Source of the DNA: Lactobacillus sp. UBA5815
GTDB taxonomy: Bacteria; Bacillota; Bacilli; Lactobacillales; Lactobacillaceae
NCBI GenBank assembly: GCA_002417825.1
Contig: DICX01000008.1
Span: forward strand, 1 to 8,083
Direction of reading: 5' to 3'
Length of the DNA: 8,083 nt
Every line of letters begins with the position of its first letter. Position 1 is the stretch's first letter. This document shows, in pieces, positions 1 to 6,278 of the stretch. Both the position numbers and the translations under genes were made by a program. Under the pieces are notes generated by a model. The model had not been told where the DNA came from, ran no database searches, and saw only the letters and a list, made by a program, of their open reading frames with translations.

Positions 1-2
1 TT

Positions 3-1196
3 GAATCTGGACAAATGGATGGTATGATCGCCGGAATGTCGATCACGAACGAACGTAAACAACGCTTCGATTTCTCTGATCCTTATTATGAATCTGGTGT
101 CGTGATGGCCGTCAAAAAAGGCAGCAAAGTCACGAAACTGTCTCAGCTGAGAGGCAAGAAAGTTGCGGTGAAGACTGGTACTGCCGGTGCAGATTATGCC
201 AACCAGATCAAAAAGAAGTATGGCTTCAAGACCGTGACGTTCGATGATTCGAACAACATGTATCAAGACGTCATCACAGGAAATTCTGTCGCTTGTTTTG
301 ATGATCATCCCGTCATCAAATATGCGATCCACAAAGGGACGAAATTAGAGATCGTGACCAAACCGGTTTCTAACGCCCCTTATGGTTTCGCCGTCAAAAA
401 GGGACATAACGCGGCATTGATGCGTGCTTTCAACAATGGCTTGAAGGATTTGAAAGCCAGTGGTGAATTTGATGAAATCAAAGCAAAATATTTAGGTGCA
501 AAGCAAACTAAGTCTGCAGCATCTCAGCAATCCAGTGATTCAGATTCGAGCTTTATCGGCCTGATTCGGCAAAATGCTTCAGCACTTGGTTCAGGATTGT
601 CAGAAACGGTTTGGTTGACGGTCGTTGCTATTTTCTTCGCCACGATTTTTGGAATCATCGTTGGTTTAGCAGGCGTCGTTCCGAACAAATTTTTGAATGG
701 CCTTTCAACGACCATCATCTATATCTTCCGTGGTTTGCCACTTTTGGTTTTGGCACTGTTCATTTATACCGGGATCCCAAGTTTGACGGGCCAAAAGATT
801 CCTGCCTTCGTCGCGGGAATTATCACACTGACGTTCAATGAAGGTGCATATACGGCTGCCTTCGTCAAAGGCGGCATCGATGCGGTCGACAAGGGGCAGA
901 TGGAAGCTGCTCGAAGCTTAGGCTTGCCTTTTGGCAAGGCCATGCGGAAAGTGATCTTGCCTCAAGGACTTAAGATTATGGTGCCTTCTTTCATCAACCA
1001 ATTCATCATCACTTTGAAAGATACGTCTATCCTGTCGATCATCGGTCTTTTGGAATTGACGCAAACTGGCAAGATCATCATTGCACGTAACTTGGAAGGA
1101 TTTAAAGTGTGGACGATCATCGCGGTCATCTACTTAGTGATCATCACGCTGTTGACATGGCTGTCTAATTGGGTGAAAAGGAGCATGAAAGTATGA
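3..1196 (+). CDS. Amino-acid (glutamine-type) ABC transporter, substrate-binding/permease fusion protein, 5' end outside window
   Basis: This membrane protein captures a polar amino acid outside the cell and passes it through its transmembrane part. The reading frame is open from base 3, so the start, signal peptide and first binding lobe are missing. Numbering from the Met at base 15, residues 1-163 are the rest of a type-3 periplasmic-binding domain, with RFDFSDPYY (17-25), the GTAGADYA ligand-loop region (55-62) and FDDHPVIKYAI (95-105). A Ser/Gln/Asp-rich linker (about 164-179) leads to a HisM/GlnP-type permease domain with about five hydrophobic segments. The EAA loop that contacts the ATPase is near 295-320 (EAARSLGLPFGKAMRKVILP). 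The layout resembles lactococcal GlnP; whether one or two binding domains are present cannot be seen. The ATPase gene overlaps its stop. Glutamine/glutamate specificity is inferred from family resemblance only. Confidence 0.93.
   Translation, partial: ESGQMDGMIAGMSITNERKQRFDFSDPYYESGVVMAVKKGSKVTKLSQLRGKKVAVKTGTAGADYANQIKKKYGFKTVTFDDSNNMYQDVITGNSVACFDDHPVIKYAIHKGTKLEIVTKPVSNAPYGFAVKKGHNAALMRAFNNGLKDLKASGEFDEIKAKYLGAKQTKSAASQQSSDSDSSFIGLIRQNASALGSGLSETVWLTVVAIFFATIFGIIVGLAGVVPNKFLNGLSTTIIYIFRGLPLLVLALFIYTGIPSLTGQKIPAFVAGIITLTFNEGAYTAAFVKGGIDAVDKGQMEAARSLGLPFGKAMRKVILPQGLKIMVPSFINQFIITLKDTSILSIIGLLELTQTGKIIIARNLEGFKVWTIIAVIYLVIITLLTWLSNWVKRSMKV
1177..1183 (+). promoter_or_regulatory. Ribosome binding site deciding the glnQ start
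   Basis: AAAGGAG inside the last codons of the permease gene, 9 bases before the ATG at 1193. It supports that start over the upstream in-frame ATG at 1169. Confidence 0.8.
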
Positions 1197-1939
1197 GCGA
1201 TAAGAACGATAAGATCAAAGTAACGAAATTGACCAAATCGTTTGGCAACAATCAAGTTTTAAAGGGAATCGATTTCGAAGTCGCAGCTAATGAAGTGGTC
1301 GTGATCATCGGCCCCTCCGGTTCAGGAAAAAGTACGCTGCTTCGAACGATGAACGGCCTTGAAACCCCAACGTCTGGTTCTGTATTGGTTCATGGTGTCG
1401 ATATCGCCAAAAAGGGTGTCGATCTCAATCAGGTGAGACAAAACATTGGCATGGTCTTTCAGCATTTCAATTTGTTCAATAACTTAACAGTTGGGCAAAA
1501 CATCATGCTGGCTCCTATTCAGCTGAAATTAGCAGATGAGGCTAAAGCCAAAGAAAGTGCGCATCAACTGTTGGCTAGTGTCGGCTTGGAAGAAAAATTC
1601 GATGCACGCGTGCAGTCTCTTTCTGGTGGTCAGCAGCAGCGTGTCGCAATCGCACGGGCGCTTGCGATGAATCCGGATATCATGCTTTTCGATGAGCCGA
1701 CGAGTGCGTTGGACCCTGAGATGGTCGGCGATGTTTTGGCTGTCATGAAACGATTGGCTCGTCAAGGAATCACGATGGTCGTCGTGACGCATGAAATGGG
1801 CTTTGCCAAAGAAGTGGCAGATCGTGTGGTCTTCGTCGATGATGGGCGCATCGTTGAGCAAGGAACACCGGATGAGATGTTCAATCATCCCAAGAGCCAG
1901 CGTTTGCAGGATTTCTTGAACAAGGTATTGAGTGTCTGA
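1193..1939 (+). CDS. glnQ: Polar amino acid ABC transporter ATP-binding protein (GlnQ family)
   Basis: Cytoplasmic ATPase that powers the fused binding protein/permease encoded just upstream. The 248 residues carry a complete nucleotide-binding domain: Walker A GPSGSGKST (40-48), Q-loop Gln90 in GMVFQHFNLF, signature LSGGQQQR (143-150), Walker B IMLFDE (163-168), D-loop SALD (171-174) and switch His200 in VVVTHEMGFA. Length and motifs are typical of the polar amino acid (PAAT) importer class. I chose the ATG at 1193 because AAAGGAG (1177-1183) lies 9 bases ahead and the ATGA overlap with the permease stop implies translational coupling. An in-frame ATG at 1169 would add eight residues, but it lies upstream of that Shine-Dalgarno and inside the permease. 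The gene ends shortly before a strong terminator, so it is last in its operon. The symbol reflects the family; the exact substrate is unproven. Confidence 0.95.
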   Translation: MSDKNDKIKVTKLTKSFGNNQVLKGIDFEVAANEVVVIIGPSGSGKSTLLRTMNGLETPTSGSVLVHGVDIAKKGVDLNQVRQNIGMVFQHFNLFNNLTVGQNIMLAPIQLKLADEAKAKESAHQLLASVGLEEKFDARVQSLSGGQQQRVAIARALAMNPDIMLFDEPTSALDPEMVGDVLAVMKRLARQGITMVVVTHEMGFAKEVADRVVFVDDGRIVEQGTPDEMFNHPKSQRLQDFLNKVLSV

Positions 1940-1941
1940 TC

Positions 1942-1982
1942 AAAAAAAGACGGCTTCATCCATTGATGAAACCGTCTTTTTT
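1942..1982 (+). terminator. Strong intrinsic terminator after glnQ, probably bidirectional
   Basis: A long hairpin starts 3 bases after the glnQ stop. The left arm 1942-1960 (A-tract, GACGG, then TTCATC) pairs with the right arm 1965-1982 (GATGAA, then CCGTC and a T-run), around a CATT loop, with one C-A mismatch in the stem. It ends in six T's on the plus strand. The matching A-tract on the left gives a T-run on the minus strand, so it can also stop transcription from the converging hydrolase gene, whose stop codon is about 13 bases away. Confidence 0.93.
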
Positions 1983-1994
1983 ATTGCTCTTTTT

Positions 1995-2888
1995 TTAATT
2001 ATTCAAGTAAGTCTTGAAAAAATCAAGTTCTTCTTGATTCGCTTGTTTGGCAAGTGGGTCTTTTTGATCGATATGAAAGACATGTCCGCGTGGATCAGCT
2101 TCAGTTCCGAAATAAGCCAGGCGATGACGAATTTTTTTGGCAGTCAGATAGCCATCTAGACGGAACAGCTGATTACGAAGAAAGTCCTGGTTGGCAGTCA
2201 ATAAAAACAGTGGCGGCAGTTCTGGCGTCAGATAAGTTTCTGTGTCCAAGCTTTCTCGATGCGTTTTTAAAACTTTTGAAGTGAAATAGGCTTTCGTCGT
2301 TCCTGTGATCATTTGTGGCATGAGCATGAAACAGGCACTGCAGTTCAACGCTGCAGCCCGCACGGTCAATTCTGGCTTTTGATAAGCGAAAAATTGACGG
2401 TAATCTGGATTCGTCAAGACAGCAAGGTACTGTTCTACCATTTGCCCTCCTGCACTGTCTCCAACTAAAAAGACATGATCCAGATCGAGATGATAGTCTG
2501 AAGCGTGAGCGACGAGCCAGTGCATGACACGGTCGACGTCGTCCAATTCCCCAGGAAATTGAACTTGAGGTGCTAAGCGATAATTGAAATTTACGACAGC
2601 AAAGCCATTTTCGGCAAGGTGCAGGCAATAGAAAAGATAAGTTTGAATCGTACCATAGATCCAACCACCGCCATGGACGTTGACGATAACGGGGAAAGGC
2701 TGATGACCATCTTTAGGCAGATCGAGCTCAAGTTCTTGCCAAAAAGGTTCTGGTCCATAAGCTAAACGTGTGAGCCGCTCAACACTTGAAAGCTGTTCGG
2801 GTAAGCCATCATCACGGGCATCATCACTTTTTTGCCAAGAAGCACGTTGTTGTGCAATCAATGTTGCAAAATCGGTAGTCGTCGACAT
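1995..2888 (-). CDS. Alpha/beta hydrolase, HSL-type esterase/lipase (alpha/beta hydrolase fold-3)
   Basis: Probable soluble carboxylesterase; I see no signal peptide or membrane segment. The 297 residues show the hormone-sensitive-lipase layout: oxyanion-hole motif HGGGW (72-76), the NYRLAP strand/turn (102-107) and the nucleophile elbow GDSAGG (143-148) with Ser145. Likely acid is Asp235 (TANQDFLR) and likely base His269 (RGHVFH); His272 is the alternative. The length suits the family. The ATG at 2888 is preceded by AAAAGGAGA (2897-2905). The gene is monocistronic or is read through from the permease upstream, because no convincing terminator lies between them. It converges on the glnQ operon and shares its bidirectional terminator. 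The natural ester or amide substrate cannot be read from the sequence; relatives include short-chain acyl esterases and acetyl-xylan-esterase-like enzymes. Confidence 0.9.
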   Translation of the reverse strand: MSTTTDFATLIAQQRASWQKSDDARDDGLPEQLSSVERLTRLAYGPEPFWQELELDLPKDGHQPFPVIVNVHGGGWIYGTIQTYLFYCLHLAENGFAVVNFNYRLAPQVQFPGELDDVDRVMHWLVAHASDYHLDLDHVFLVGDSAGGQMVEQYLAVLTNPDYRQFFAYQKPELTVRAAALNCSACFMLMPQMITGTTKAYFTSKVLKTHRESLDTETYLTPELPPLFLLTANQDFLRNQLFRLDGYLTAKKIRHRLAYFGTEADPRGHVFHIDQKDPLAKQANQEELDFFKTYLNN

Positions 2889-2914
2889 TTTTAGTTTCTC
2901 CTTTTGTTCAAAAA

Positions 2915-2928
2915 TGAGAGCGCTTTAT
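2915..2928. promoter_or_regulatory. Candidate catabolite-responsive element (cre) upstream of the hydrolase
   Basis: TGAGAGCGCTTTAT matches the cre consensus TGWAARCGYTWWCA at 11 of 14 positions, with the central RCGY core intact. It lies between the candidate -10 box (2937-2942) and the start codon of the minus-strand hydrolase, where bound CcpA would block transcription. Single weak cre matches can arise by chance, so this stays a candidate. Confidence 0.4.
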
Positions 2929-2936
2929 CAAACTAG

Positions 2937-2942
2937 ATCATA
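2937..2942 (-). promoter_or_regulatory. Candidate -10 box for the hydrolase gene
   Basis: Read on the minus strand this is TATGAT, five of six matches to TATAAT, about 48 bases before the hydrolase ATG. No good TTGACA-like -35 stands 16-18 bases upstream, so the promoter is weak, activator dependent or not real. Confidence 0.35.
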
Positions 2943-3005
2943 CAACCTTTTTGATTGAAACACGACTGAAAAACAGTTATTCAGATACTGCTTTCGAATG
3001 AGGCA

Positions 3006-4403
3006 TCAGCGCTGATCTTGTTGCAGCCGGCTGTGTTTGTAGCCATAGCAGGCATAAATCAAAAGTCCGATGGCGAACCAGATTCCTGCACCGATGAATG
3101 CAGATTTAGGCAGTAAAAAGAGCATGATCGTGCAAAGAATCCCTGAAATGATAGGCAGGATGGGATAACCTGGAACTTGAAAACCATTGGAATTGGGGAT
3201 GTCTTTTCTTTTACGTAATCGCAAGATACCGAAAGAAACACAGATGAATGCTAAAAGCGTTCCGATATTGACTAAGCTTGTCAATTCATCTAAAGAACCC
3301 AGGCCACCTAAAAGTGCACCAACGATGGCAACGAACCAAAGCGCCCCCTTTGGCGTGTGACTGCGTTCGTCGAATCGACATAATTTTTTAGGTAAAAGAC
3401 CGTCTCGACTGATCGAATAGATCAACCGCGAGGCAGAGTAGAGAACAGTGACCATCATCGTAAACATGCCGATCAACGCACCTAAAGACAACAGATTTGC
3501 TAACCATGTTTGATGAGCAAGGCGCAATGCAAAAGCAACCGGATTTGCGACGTTCAGTTGCCGATAATTGACCATACCTGTCAAAACGAAAGAAACACCC
3601 ATGTAAAGCAGCGTTGCAACAACCAGCGTTCCGATGATGCCAATCGGCATGTTGTGCTTGGGATTTTTGACTTCAGCAGCTGACGATGAAACGGCGTCAA
3701 AGCCAAGAAAGGCAAAGAAAACCGTTGCACTGCCGCGGATCACACCGGAAAAGTGATAAGGCATGAAAGGATGGTAATTGTTAGGCTTGATGAAAGCGAC
3801 ACCTACAACGATGAAAATCAGGATGATGGCTAATTTGATGACGACTGCGGCACTGCTGATGGTCATCGACGTTTTCATCCCCTGTCTGAGCATGAAGGCG
3901 ATGAGCAAGACGATCAATGCGGCAACAAGATTGAAGTAAGTGCCATTTTGTGGCGAGAACGGGCCCGTCAAAGCTTTGGGCAGATTGACGCCAAAACTGC
4001 TCATCATGGCATTGAAGTAAGCCGCCCATCCAGTTGAAACGGAAGATAACGCTAAAATATACTCTAAAATCAATGCCCAGCCTAAGAACCAACCAATAAC
4101 TTCGCCAAAAATGATGTTGCCATAAGAATAAGCACCTCCAGCAACGGGAATGGCCGAAGAAAATTCGGCATAACACATCGCGGCTAACGCACAAACGATT
4201 GCCGCAAAAAAGAAAGATAGCGTGACGCCGGGACCAGCTGTTTTGGCAGCAACCGTTCCGGGTAGGATAAAAATACCAGTTCCGATCACGGCACCGATAC
4301 CTAGTACCAATAGATCGCGTGCGACCATTGTTTTCGCAAAATGCTGATCTGCCTTTAAATCATGGGCAATATTTTCCTGACGGAAAATTTTAAGATGCAT
4401 CAT
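3006..4403 (-). CDS. APC-superfamily amino acid permease (CAT/YfnA-like), 12 predicted TM segments
   Basis: Inner-membrane secondary transporter for an amino acid. The 465 residues give about twelve hydrophobic stretches, beginning near residue 30 and ending near 452, with a charged 25-residue N-terminal tail and a basic C-terminal tail. TM1 holds the unwound substrate-binding motif GIGAVIGTGIF (35-45). Other family hallmarks are PVAGGAYSY (86-94), the FFAFLGFDAVSSSAAEVKNP segment (229-248), and SRLIYSISRDGLLP (325-338). Overall pattern and length fit cationic amino acid transporter-type permeases such as Bacillus YfnA; the substrate is not determinable. Two adjacent ATGs (4403 and 4400) are possible; AGGAA at 4411-4415 gives 8-base spacing to the first. 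It has its own leader behind the gatD terminator. No hydrolase-type terminator follows, so transcripts may extend into the next minus-strand gene. Confidence 0.93.
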   Translation of the reverse strand: MMHLKIFRQENIAHDLKADQHFAKTMVARDLLVLGIGAVIGTGIFILPGTVAAKTAGPGVTLSFFFAAIVCALAAMCYAEFSSAIPVAGGAYSYGNIIFGEVIGWFLGWALILEYILALSSVSTGWAAYFNAMMSSFGVNLPKALTGPFSPQNGTYFNLVAALIVLLIAFMLRQGMKTSMTISSAAVVIKLAIILIFIVVGVAFIKPNNYHPFMPYHFSGVIRGSATVFFAFLGFDAVSSSAAEVKNPKHNMPIGIIGTLVVATLLYMGVSFVLTGMVNYRQLNVANPVAFALRLAHQTWLANLLSLGALIGMFTMMVTVLYSASRLIYSISRDGLLPKKLCRFDERSHTPKGALWFVAIVGALLGGLGSLDELTSLVNIGTLLAFICVSFGILRLRKRKDIPNSNGFQVPGYPILPIISGILCTIMLFLLPKSAFIGAGIWFAIGLLIYACYGYKHSRLQQDQR

Positions 4404-4539
4404 ATATGATTTCCTGCTTTCTGTGGGTTAATTTTAAATTTTAACGCTGATCTTGATGAATTGCTATGGATGGCAAGAAAAGAGCGGTGTCTGGAAAAAA
4501 TTGAATGGGTGAACCCGTTGAAATGGCTTTTACGACACT
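4404..4539. other. Non-coding leader between the gatD terminator and the permease gene
   Basis: No gene is seen here. The part nearest the permease is AT-rich (about 4429-4444) and holds two minus-strand TAAAAT boxes, at 4438-4443 and 4431-4436, each one mismatch from TATAAT. Neither has a good -35: the best hexamers at 17 bases match TTGACA at about three positions. A small GGGTGAACCC inverted repeat sits near 4507-4516. The permease promoter is probably in this segment but cannot be placed firmly. Confidence 0.4.
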
Positions 4540-4577
4540 AAAAAAGACGAAACCCTAGATTTCGAGTCCCGTCTTTT
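4540..4577 (-). terminator. Intrinsic terminator after the gatD-like gene
   Basis: On the minus strand AAAAGACGGGACTC pairs with GGGTTTCGTCTTTT, with several G-U pairs, around an 8-base loop, followed by more T's (six in the run). It begins 17 bases past the stop of the gatD-like gene. The lower stem AAAAGACG/CGTCTTTT repeats the design of the terminator after glnQ. Confidence 0.88.
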
Positions 4578-4594
4578 GGCTTGCCATACCTGCT

Positions 4595-5278
4595 TTAGCT
4601 GACGTGACTTGTTTGGCATCTTTCCTGATGCCAGGCAAGGATCAGCTTAACGATCGCGTTAGCCACATTGATGTTCTTCAAAAGAGGCCCATGTGAATAT
4701 GAGCCGATCAGATTTTTATAACGCATGCCTTCGATTTTTTCTTGCGGATTGTTGCCGTAGCCTTCGATCATTTCGCCAAGAGGATGGAGCAGATTGGTAT
4801 TATCAAAGTAAGTTTGTCCAGAATGGTTTTCAAAAGCTTTGACTTCTCCCCATTCTGTCATGTAACGCGTATCGCCGATCATTCGTTTATCAGATTTAAA
4901 AATGGTATGCAGCGGCAACAGGTTCAACCCTTTGATCGTGACACCAGAATTGGTCTTGTAATAAGACCCTAAGAGCTGGTAGCCGCCACAGATGCAGAGC
5001 ATTGGATGGCCAGCACGGATATAGGCTCCCAGTGTCTCTTTATGCCGCAATAAATCTTTTGCAACGACAGTTTGTTCAAAGTCTTGGCCGCCACCAAAAA
5101 AGATGAAGTCATAATCATTGGCATTCAAGGGATCATTCAATGAAACGTTGTCGACTTGTGTTTGGTCGCCATGCTGTTTGAGCAAGTAGGCGAGTATTTT
5201 AACGTCACCGCTGTCACCATAAGTATTCATCAAGTCTTCATATAAATAAGCGATTTTGATTATTTGACTATTCGCCAT
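4595..5278 (-). CDS. gatD: Class-I glutamine amidotransferase, GatD-like (CobB/CobQ-type)
   Basis: Cytoplasmic glutaminase. Known GatD partners the Mur-ligase-like MurT and amidates the D-glutamate of lipid II in Gram-positive bacteria. The 227 residues match the GatD layout: N-terminal YLYEDLMNTYGDSGDV (11-26), FFGGGQDFEQ (60-69), nucleophile Cys97 in CICGGYQLLG (95-104), the FENHSGQTY substrate-region motif (149-157), GYGNNPQEKIEG (173-184) and catalytic His196 in GSYSHGPLL (192-200). Arg132 before MIGD may be the glutamine-binding Arg seen in staphylococcal GatD. The ATG at 5278 is preceded by AGAGAGGA (5288-5295) at 8-base spacing. It follows the vitamin-kinase gene by 58 bases without a clear terminator, so they are likely co-transcribed. 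The odd point is that no murT stands beside it on either side. Family is firm; the lipid II role is inferred. Confidence 0.85.
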   Translation of the reverse strand: MANSQIIKIAYLYEDLMNTYGDSGDVKILAYLLKQHGDQTQVDNVSLNDPLNANDYDFIFFGGGQDFEQTVVAKDLLRHKETLGAYIRAGHPMLCICGGYQLLGSYYKTNSGVTIKGLNLLPLHTIFKSDKRMIGDTRYMTEWGEVKAFENHSGQTYFDNTNLLHPLGEMIEGYGNNPQEKIEGMRYKNLIGSYSHGPLLKNINVANAIVKLILAWHQERCQTSHVS

Positions 5279-5336
5279 TTTTTCATTTCCTCTCTGTGTC
5301 CGACAAAAGCATGATCACGATCTTGGTGAAAAAAGA

Positions 5337-6149
5337 TCAGTTGATTCGCTTTTGAGCAGCTGCATGGTTGATAGGACCAAATTTTGTTCCAACTTGAATC
5401 GGATGACAAATCGCTTCATAAGTAAAATCTTTAGCGATCTTGACACTGCTCAGGACGTCGCGTCCTTTGGCCAACTCTGCGGTGATCACGGCAGAAAGTG
5501 TATCTCCAGTGCCGTTGACACGTGAAGTGGCAAAATAAGGTTTGCTTAAAGTATAGGTCGAACCGTCTTCTAAAAGCAAAAAATCAGAAACTTCTTTTTG
5601 GTCGGATCGATCATGTCGGCCTTTGAGCAGAACGTTTTTTGCGCCTAGGCGCTGCAGGTATCGTGCACCTTCTAAACGTTCGTGCGGTGTTTGAAGCGAT
5701 AATCCGGTTAATTTTTGGGCTTCATAAAAGTTAGGCGTGACGATCGTTGCCAAAGGAAGCAAAGTTTGCAGAAAAGTCTGGTAGGCATCATCATCAAGCA
5801 GTGTTGCCCCATGTTTCGTGATGATCACGGGATCTAAGACGACAGCGCCGAACCGTTGGTCAGTCAAATTTTCAGCAACCAAGCGAATAACGTCTTTATT
5901 AGCAAGCATACCGGTTTTGCAAGCTTTAACTTTGAAATCGTCATGCAATGCTTTGAACTGAGCTTCAATGAAGTCTAAAGGCATCACTTGCTGACTGAAG
6001 ATCCCCTTTGAATTACCAGCGACAGCTGCAGTCAAAACGCCCATGCCATAAACGCCTCGGGCATAAAAAGCATGCAAGTCAGCTGGCATACCAGCACTGC
6101 CATCACTATCATGTCCAGCGATGGTTAAAGCTTCAATGAATTCTGTCAT
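5337..6149 (-). CDS. ThiD/PdxK-like kinase (hydroxymethylpyrimidine or pyridoxine kinase), ribokinase fold
   Basis: Cytoplasmic ATP-dependent kinase of B-vitamin metabolism, phosphorylating either HMP/HMP-phosphate for thiamine or pyridoxine/pyridoxal. The 270 residues show the ThiD-type N-terminus TIAGHDSDGSAGMPADLHAF (9-28), YGMGVLTA (34-41), CKTGMLAN (77-84), VLDPVII (104-110), VTPNFYEAQKLTG (137-149), LLKGRH (174-179) and the anion-hole/catalytic segment NGTGDTLSA (212-220). The usual ThiD and Gram-positive PdxK proteins have Cys where this one has Asp216 (GTGD rather than GTGC/GAGC), as in other PfkB kinases. The ATG at 6149 has AAGAAAGGA (6158-6166) with 8-base spacing. It is first in a probable operon with the gatD-like gene and divergent from glpK. 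Which vitamin it phosphorylates cannot be settled, so no symbol is given. Confidence 0.88.
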   Translation of the reverse strand: MTEFIEALTIAGHDSDGSAGMPADLHAFYARGVYGMGVLTAAVAGNSKGIFSQQVMPLDFIEAQFKALHDDFKVKACKTGMLANKDVIRLVAENLTDQRFGAVVLDPVIITKHGATLLDDDAYQTFLQTLLPLATIVTPNFYEAQKLTGLSLQTPHERLEGARYLQRLGAKNVLLKGRHDRSDQKEVSDFLLLEDGSTYTLSKPYFATSRVNGTGDTLSAVITAELAKGRDVLSSVKIAKDFTYEAICHPIQVGTKFGPINHAAAQKRIN

Positions 6150-6181
6150 GTTGCGTATCCTTTCTTTTGTTTCTGATAAAG

Positions 6182-6187
6182 AGTATA
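6182..6187 (-). promoter_or_regulatory. Candidate -10 box for the kinase-gatD operon
   Basis: TATACT on the minus strand, five of six matches to TATAAT, 32 bases before the kinase ATG. No standard -35 lies at 16-18 bases, so this is tentative. Confidence 0.3.
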
Positions 6188-6218
6188 AGTCAAATTTGTT
6201 GAATGAGGGACACTCGCC

Positions 6219-6246
6219 TTGTCAATTTTAAAAAATCAACTAAAAT
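6219..6246 (+). promoter_or_regulatory. Promoter of glpK
   Basis: The -35 TTGTCA (6219-6224) and -10 TAAAAT (6241-6246), each one mismatch from consensus, are separated by 16 bases of AT-rich DNA. The predicted transcript start near 6253 gives a leader of about 25 bases carrying AAGGAG (6268-6273), five bases before the glpK ATG at 6279. I see no good cre site here. Confidence 0.7.
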
Positions 6247-6247
6247 C

Positions 6248-6265
6248 GAACGTATAAAACCGTTC
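6248..6265. repeat. Inverted repeat over the glpK transcription start
   Basis: GAACG (6248-6252) and CGTTC (6261-6265) form a perfect 5-bp inverted repeat with an 8-base spacer, just downstream of the -10 box. The position suits an operator or a short 5' leader hairpin, but arms this short can arise by chance. Confidence 0.3.
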
Positions 6266-6278
6266 TCAAGGAGAAAAA

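Noticed and set aside
1169..1192. Upstream in-frame ATG giving an ATPase eight residues longer.
   Set aside because: The Shine-Dalgarno AAAGGAG lies downstream of it and fits the ATG at 1193; the extra residues do not resemble the family N-terminus.
1529..1888. Open frame of 119 codons on the minus strand inside glnQ.
   Set aside because: Entirely antisense to conserved ATPase motifs, His/Arg/Cys-rich product without family features; a shadow frame.
2961..3005. Possible terminator after the permease gene (CTGAA...TTCAG hairpin).
   Set aside because: Only five pairs with a large loop and no T-tail; too weak to call.
3005..3016. Perfect 12-base palindrome ATCAGCGCTGAT over the permease stop codon.
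   Set aside because: About two such palindromes are expected by chance in 8 kb, and there is no T-run to make it a terminator.
3010..4458. CGCTGATCTTGTTG at 3010-3023 and CGCTGATCTTGATG at 4445-4458 look like direct repeats flanking the permease gene.
   Set aside because: One 14-base pair with one mismatch is expected by chance several times in a window of this size; no inverted ends or transposase accompany it.
5310..5340. Several GATC tetramers between the kinase and gatD genes, with a GATCTT/AAGATC hairpin on the minus strand.
   Set aside because: No T-run follows the hairpin, and GATC is common throughout the window (GATC-containing codon pairs), so neither a terminator nor a special element is supported.
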